A DNA stretch of 9,811 nt. Source: AP-15 sp036008325 (GTDB taxonomy: Bacteria; Pseudomonadota; Alphaproteobacteria; ATCC43930; CGMCC-115725). The position numbers and the translations under genes are program-made. Numbering within the stretch: the stretch's first letter is position 1; each line of letters opens with the position of its first letter. The stretch spans positions 1 to 9,811 of the forward strand of contig DASYNW010000052.1 in the NCBI GenBank assembly GCA_036008325.1. Direction: 5' to 3'. Positions 6,346-9,811 of this stretch are shown in pieces. Under the pieces are notes generated by a model that saw only the letters and a list, made by a program, of their open reading frames with translations, was not told the origin of the DNA and did no database searches.

Positions 6346-8070
6346 TCATCCGGCCGCCGCTTCGGACACCGGCTGCGGCGCCAGATCGACGACCGTGTCG
6401 TGAAAGCGCCGCAAGCTGCCGTGATGGCCGACGCTGACAATGGTCGGACGCCAGGACGCGTCGCGCAACAGCCGGTAGAGCGACATTTCCGCGGCTTCGT
6501 CGAGCGCCGAGGTGGCCTCGTCGAGAAATACGATTTCCGGGCGGGCCAGCAACACCCGAGCAAAAGCCAGCCGCTGCTGCTCGCCGATCGAGAGCCGCTG
6601 CGCCCAGTTCGCGTCCTCGTCGAGGCGCTCGACCAGCTGTGGCAGCCCGACCGCACGCAACGCCTCGGCGAGGCTTTCGGGCGCCAGCGCCGCGGCGGCG
6701 CGCGGGTAGGCGAGCGCGTTGGCGAGCGTGCCGAGCGGCAGATAGGGCCGCTGCGGCAAGAACAGCGCGTTGCCGTGGCCGACCCGGATCTGGCCGCGGC
6801 CGAACGGCCACAGACCGGCGAGCGCCCGCAACAAGGTGCTCTTGCCGACGCCGGAAGGGCCGGTGATCAGCAGCGGCCGGCCTGGACTCGCGTTGAGCGC
6901 CAGATCATGGCGCAGCGGCGACCCGTCCGGCAGGTCGAGATCGAGTCCTTCGACCGCGACCCCGGCGCCGCCGCGCTCGATCGCGATCGGCTGGGCCATC
7001 TGCCGCTGCGCCGCGATCTCGTCCATCCGCATGCGAAAGCCGGCGAGCCGCTGAACCACCGCCTGGTAGGCGGCGATATCGGTGTAGGAGTTGATGATGA
7101 AGGACAGCGAGTCCTGCACCTGGCCAAAGGCCGAGGCGATCTGCATCAGCCCGCCGAGCTGGATCACCTTGTTGAAATAGCGCGGTGCTGCGACGATGAA
7201 CGGGAACACGATCGCCAGCTGGGAATAGCCGGTGGTCAGCCAGGTCAGCTTTTTGCGGCGCCGGATGATCCCCCACCAATTGTCGATGATGCGCGAGAAC
7301 CGCGTTTGAAAGGTCTCAAACTCGCGGGCCTCGCCGCCATAAAAGGCGACGTTTTCGGCGTTCTCGCGCAGCCGCACCAGGCTGAAGCGAAAATCCGCCT
7401 CATAGCGCTGCTGATCGAAGCTGAGCCGGATCAACGGGCTGCCGATCCAGCGGGTCAGAAAGGTGCCGGCGACCGCATAGATCAGCGCGGCGAAGACCAT
7501 GTAGCCGGGTATGCTGAAGCTCCGTCCGCCGCCGAGCGGGATGATCAGCGCCCCGGACAGCACCCACAGGATCGACAAGAACGAGACCAGGGTGACCGCC
7601 GAGCTCAAGAGGCCGAGCGACAAGCCGAGGCTCATCGTCGCGTAGCTGTCGAGATCGTCGGCGATGCGCTGATCGGGGTTGTCGGTCACGGTCTGGTTCA
7701 GCTGCATCCGGTAATATTGCTGATCCTCGAGCCAGCGATGCAGAAAGTGCACCGTCAGCCAGCGGCGCCAGCGGATATGAAGAATTTGTCGCAGGTAAAG
7801 CGAATAGACGGCGTCGACGATCAACGCGAATGCAATAATTCCAAAAATGCCGAACTGGCGCCAGAACTCGACCCAGTTATATTGCTGCAAGGCATTGTAG
7901 AATGCGTTGTTCCAGGAGTTGAGGCGAACATTGAGCCAAACGGCGAACAGGTTGAGCGCGATGACCGCGAGCAAGAGACCGATCGCCGACCACCTCTCTT
8001 CCGATTTCCAATACGGCCAGGCCAGGTCCCAAGCCTGCCGCAGGAAACCCCGCTCGGTTGCCGCCGCCAT
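6346..8070 (-). CDS. ABC transporter, fused permease-ATPase of the SbmA/BacA/YddA (BclA-like) type
   Basis: Inner-membrane transporter half-molecule of 574 residues, expected to work as a homodimer. The N-terminal part resembles the SbmA/BacA membrane domain: LNSWNNAFYNALQQYNW (about 51-67), hydrophobic segments near 28-48, 72-93, 149-172, 187-207 and 281-296, and the EAA-like RLRENAENVAFYGGEAREF (233-251). The C-terminal ATPase has Walker A GPSGVGKST (404-412), Q-loop Q440, signature LSIGEQQR (493-500), Walker B EIVFLDEA (512-519) and switch histidine near 549. Relatives handle peptides or cobalamin; BclA of Bradyrhizobium imports antimicrobial peptides, but substrate and direction here are unknown. 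The ATG at 8070 is chosen over the GTG at 8097 because GAGGAGG (complement of 8077-8083) lies six bases upstream. It precedes lysS by 25 bp and diverges from mmcB. Confidence 0.92.
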   Translation of the reverse strand: MAAATERGFLRQAWDLAWPYWKSEERWSAIGLLLAVIALNLFAVWLNVRLNSWNNAFYNALQQYNWVEFWRQFGIFGIIAFALIVDAVYSLYLRQILHIRWRRWLTVHFLHRWLEDQQYYRMQLNQTVTDNPDQRIADDLDSYATMSLGLSLGLLSSAVTLVSFLSILWVLSGALIIPLGGGRSFSIPGYMVFAALIYAVAGTFLTRWIGSPLIRLSFDQQRYEADFRFSLVRLRENAENVAFYGGEAREFETFQTRFSRIIDNWWGIIRRRKKLTWLTTGYSQLAIVFPFIVAAPRYFNKVIQLGGLMQIASAFGQVQDSLSFIINSYTDIAAYQAVVQRLAGFRMRMDEIAAQRQMAQPIAIERGGAGVAVEGLDLDLPDGSPLRHDLALNASPGRPLLITGPSGVGKSTLLRALAGLWPFGRGQIRVGHGNALFLPQRPYLPLGTLANALAYPRAAAALAPESLAEALRAVGLPQLVERLDEDANWAQRLSIGEQQRLAFARVLLARPEIVFLDEATSALDEAAEMSLYRLLRDASWRPTIVSVGHHGSLRRFHDTVVDLAPQPVSEAAAG

Positions 8071-8076
8071 CCACAG

Positions 8077-8083
8077 CCTCCTC
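8077..8083 (-). promoter_or_regulatory. Shine-Dalgarno site fixing the transporter start
   Basis: The complement reads GAGGAGG, six bases before the ATG at 8070. This strong site supports that ATG over the in-frame GTG at 8097, which would add nine residues. Confidence 0.75.
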
Positions 8084-8113
8084 GATCGCGCCCGCACTAT
8101 CTACACGATTTGT

Positions 8114-8125
8114 TCGTCGCGACGA
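8114..8125. promoter_or_regulatory. Perfect 12-bp palindrome in the mmcB/transporter divergent spacer
   Basis: TCGTCGCGACGA is its own reverse complement and lies midway in the 73-bp spacer (8071-8143) between the start codons of the transporter and mmcB. It ends 18 bases before the mmcB start. This is a plausible operator for a dimeric regulator acting on one or both genes. The left arm overlaps a GTTC (8112-8115), the half-site of the alphaproteobacterial LexA box, but no second GTTC follows at the canonical seven-base spacing. Chance occurrence in GC-rich DNA is possible. Confidence 0.35.
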
Positions 8126-8143
8126 GTTAAGAAGCAGCCGGTC

Positions 8144-8638
8144 ATGATGCCCACCGCGCTCCCAGCCATGCCCCGGACCCCCAAGCCCATCGCAGGCGCG
8201 CCCGTCGCCGCAGCCCTGCTCGCACGCGGGGTTTGCCGCGCCCTCGAACAGCTCGGATATTCGAGTCTCGTCGAATTCCCGCTCGCCAACGGGCGTCGCG
8301 CCGACGTCCTGGCGCTCGGCAAAGCTGGCGAACTGGCGATCGTCGAGGTCAAGAGTTCCGTCGCCGATTTTCGGGCCGACCGGAAATGGCCGGCCTATCG
8401 CGATTTTTCCGATCGCCTCTACTTCGCCGTGGCAAGCGGCTTTCCAACCGTGCTGATCCCCGAAGAATGTGGCCTGATGGTGGCGGACCCGTTCGGTGCG
8501 GCGCTGCTGCGGGACGGCGCCGCAATCGCGCTCGGCCCGGCGCGGCGGCGGGCGCTGACCCTGCGCTTTGCCCATATCGCCGCGGCGCGGCTGCGCCGCT
8601 CGATCGATCCCGAGATTGGCCGCTTCGCCGGTATCTGA
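8144..8638 (+). CDS. mmcB: MmcB-family DNA repair protein
   Basis: Cytoplasmic protein of 164 residues in the MmcB family, named for a damage-inducible gene in Caulobacter linked to mitomycin C survival; its exact activity is not settled. Family blocks are GRRADVLAL (50-58), GELAIVEVKSS (62-72), DFRADRKWP (75-83), DRLYFAV (90-96), FPTVLIPEECGLMVADPFGA (100-119) and DGAAI (124-128). D54 together with E68-x-K70 forms the signature of a PD-(D/E)XK nuclease-like core, which is inference from motif. The ATG at 8144 is chosen because it lies just past the spacer with AAGAAG nine bases upstream. The next ATG (8147) is equally possible; the frame stays open into the transporter gene, but the family blocks do not extend there. 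It converges with hldE, leaving 21 bp between the stops. Confidence 0.88.
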   Translation: MMPTALPAMPRTPKPIAGAPVAAALLARGVCRALEQLGYSSLVEFPLANGRRADVLALGKAGELAIVEVKSSVADFRADRKWPAYRDFSDRLYFAVASGFPTVLIPEECGLMVADPFGAALLRDGAAIALGPARRRALTLRFAHIAAARLRRSIDPEIGRFAGI

Positions 8639-8655
8639 CCGCCGACAGCGTCCGG

Positions 8656-8672
8656 CCGCTCAGGCCGAGCGG
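8656..8672. terminator. Small GC hairpin at the mmcB/hldE convergence (weak candidate)
   Basis: CCGCTC (8656-8661) can pair with GAGCGG (8667-8672) around AGGCC, placed just after the mmcB stop and overlapping the hldE stop. There is no T run on either strand, and six-base GC stems are common in such DNA. Confidence 0.2.
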
Positions 8673-9811
8673 GCAAAGCGGGCGATCGTAGCACTGGTGC
8701 TGTAGCCCGGCATCACCTCGGCGAGCAGAACCTCGCCGCCGCAACTCTTGACGAATTCCGCGCCGATCACCTCGTCGAGGCGGTAATCGGCGCCCTTGAC
8801 CAGGAGCTGCGGGCGCAATGCCCGGATCAGCTCGAGCGGCGTCTTCTCCTCGAAGATCACGATCAGATCGACCGCGGTCAGCGAGGCCAGCACCGCGGCC
8901 CGCGCGCCCTCGCTCTGCACCGGACGGGTCGGCCCCTTGAGCCGCGCTGCCGATGCGTCGCTGTTGAGACCGACAACGAGCCGGTCGCAGGCCGCCCTCG
9001 CCTGCCGCAGCAGTGCCACATGGCCCGGATGCAACAGGTCGAAACAGCCGTTGGTAAAGCCGATCCTCAGCCCCTGGCGGCGCCAGCGCTCGACCAGGTC
9101 GACGGCATGGGGGCGTGGCATAATTTTGTCGGCGGCATGATCGTGGCCGTCGAGGCGGGCGGCCAGCTCGCTCTGATAAACGACGGCGGTGCCGACCTTG
9201 CCGACGACGATGCCGGCGGCGATGTTGGCGAGGCGGGCGGCGTCGGCCAACCCGATTCCGGCCCCGATTGCGGCCCCGAGCGCCGCCACCACCGTATCGC
9301 CGGCGCCCGATACGTCGTAGACCTCCCGCATCTCCGCGTGCTGCACATGCACCTTTCCGTCGGCGGTCACCAGCGCGACCCCTTCCTGCCCCAGCGAGGC
9401 GAGGACGCCGCCGAGGCCACAACGCTCGATCAGCGCACGGGCGGCGGCGACAATGTCGCTTTTGGTGGCGACGGGCATTCCGGTCGCGTGCGCCAGCTCG
9501 CGCCGGTTCGGCTTCAGGAGATCGGCGCCGCGGTAGCGGATGTGATCGCCGCCCTTCGGATCGACGATGACGAAGGCGCCGGCCTCGCGCGCGGCGCGGA
9601 TGATTTCGAGCGCCATTCCCTCGGTCAAGACGCCCTTTGCGTAATCGGAAACGATGACCACGGAATGATCGGTCACCAGCTCGCGCGCCAGCCGCAGCAG
9701 GTCTTCGCGGATATAAGGGTCGAGCGGCTCCGCGGTCTCGCGATCGGCCCGCAACAGTTGCTGGTTGGCGGCGACATAGCGGGTCTTGACCGTAGTCGTG
9801 CGCTGCGGCTG
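8660..9811 (-). CDS. hldE: Bifunctional heptose-7-phosphate kinase / heptose-1-phosphate adenylyltransferase (5' partial)
   Basis: Cytoplasmic enzyme for two steps toward ADP-heptose, the donor for the LPS inner core: phosphorylation of heptose 7-phosphate and, after GmhB, adenylylation of heptose 1-phosphate. The frame is open to the window edge, so the N-terminus is missing, roughly 95 residues judged against E. coli HldE of 477; 383 residues are visible. The kinase part shows RTTTVKTRYVAANQQLLRAD (4-23), VSDYAKGVL (54-62), VDPKGGDHIRYRGADLLKPN (83-102) and the PfkB signature DVSGAGD (166-172), whose Asp is the likely catalytic base. The transferase domain starts near 248 with GFTNGCFDLLHPGH (251-264), containing the HxGH nucleotide-binding motif, then VGLNSD (280-285), VKGADY (338-343) and the terminal YSTSATI. 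Both activities look intact. Neighbouring LPS or heptose genes may lie beyond the edge. Confidence 0.95.
   Translation of the reverse strand, partial: QPQRTTTVKTRYVAANQQLLRADRETAEPLDPYIREDLLRLARELVTDHSVVIVSDYAKGVLTEGMALEIIRAAREAGAFVIVDPKGGDHIRYRGADLLKPNRRELAHATGMPVATKSDIVAAARALIERCGLGGVLASLGQEGVALVTADGKVHVQHAEMREVYDVSGAGDTVVAALGAAIGAGIGLADAARLANIAAGIVVGKVGTAVVYQSELAARLDGHDHAADKIMPRPHAVDLVERWRRQGLRIGFTNGCFDLLHPGHVALLRQARAACDRLVVGLNSDASAARLKGPTRPVQSEGARAAVLASLTAVDLIVIFEEKTPLELIRALRPQLLVKGADYRLDEVIGAEFVKSCGGEVLLAEVMPGYSTSATIARFARSA

Noticed and set aside
5196..6437. A 413-codon plus-strand open frame opposite lysS
   Set aside because: Antisense shadow of a clearly real synthetase gene; no recognisable domain or ribosome site.
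8112..8128. Canonical LexA box (GTTC-N7-GTTC) upstream of mmcB
   Set aside because: Only one GTTC is present at 8112; the position seven bases on reads CGAG. A later GTT at 8126-8128 has the wrong spacing.
6262..8130. A 622-codon open frame on the plus strand opposite the transporter gene
   Set aside because: It is wholly antisense to a gene with full ABC motifs; its translation is Arg/Gln/Asp-rich and matches no family, as expected from stop-poor GC-rich complements.
7907..8143. N-terminal extension of MmcB back to 7907
   Set aside because: That part overlaps the transporter N-terminus and its ribosome site and shows no MmcB family sequence; a start at 8144 fits the family.
8349..9422. A 357-codon minus-strand open frame crossing mmcB and hldE
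   Set aside because: It runs in another frame through hldE and antisense through mmcB; Arg/Gly-rich composition and no domain.

Overview
This window is high-GC, densely coded bacterial DNA with eight protein genes and no stretch over about 130 bases without a gene. An MmcB-family DNA repair protein (a mainly alphaproteobacterial family), a fused HldE-type heptose enzyme and outer-membrane-type lipoproteins point to a Gram-negative alphaproteobacterium, perhaps of the Rhizobiales or Rhodospirillales. That placement is inferred from gene content. No tRNA, rRNA, CRISPR array, insertion sequence or prophage gene was seen.

Layout. (1) Positions 2-2884, plus strand: the 3' part of a two-domain ABC permease, then its ATPase, which carries a C-terminal AAA-associated domain. 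Together they form a NitT/TauT-type importer, with no substrate-binding protein in view. (2) Positions 2899-4455, minus strand: three tandem paralogous lipoproteins resembling the DUF2846 family. They converge on the ATPase gene at an inverted repeat spanning both stop codons. (3) Positions 4584-4841, plus strand: a small unrecognised lipoprotein diverging from the triplet across a 128-bp spacer. (4) Positions 4848-8070, minus strand: a fused SbmA/BacA/YddA-like ABC transporter followed 25 bp later by a class II lysyl-tRNA synthetase, probably one transcript. (5) Positions 8144-8638, plus strand: mmcB, divergent from the transporter across a 73-bp spacer containing a perfect 12-bp palindrome. 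(6) Positions 8660-9811, minus strand: hldE, convergent with mmcB and cut by the window end.

Most of the window is housekeeping or envelope-related: nutrient import, peptide-type transport, lipoproteins, LPS heptose precursor synthesis, lysyl-tRNA charging and DNA repair. The least explained part is the lipoprotein block at 2899-4841, four lipoproteins in two divergent units. The three paralogs keep a shared core, a single cysteine (the lipidation site) in each mature protein, and a glycine-rich C-terminal end. I see no clear evidence for a wholly new enzymatic system. The lipoprotein block and the palindromic mmcB/transporter spacer are the parts most worth following up.
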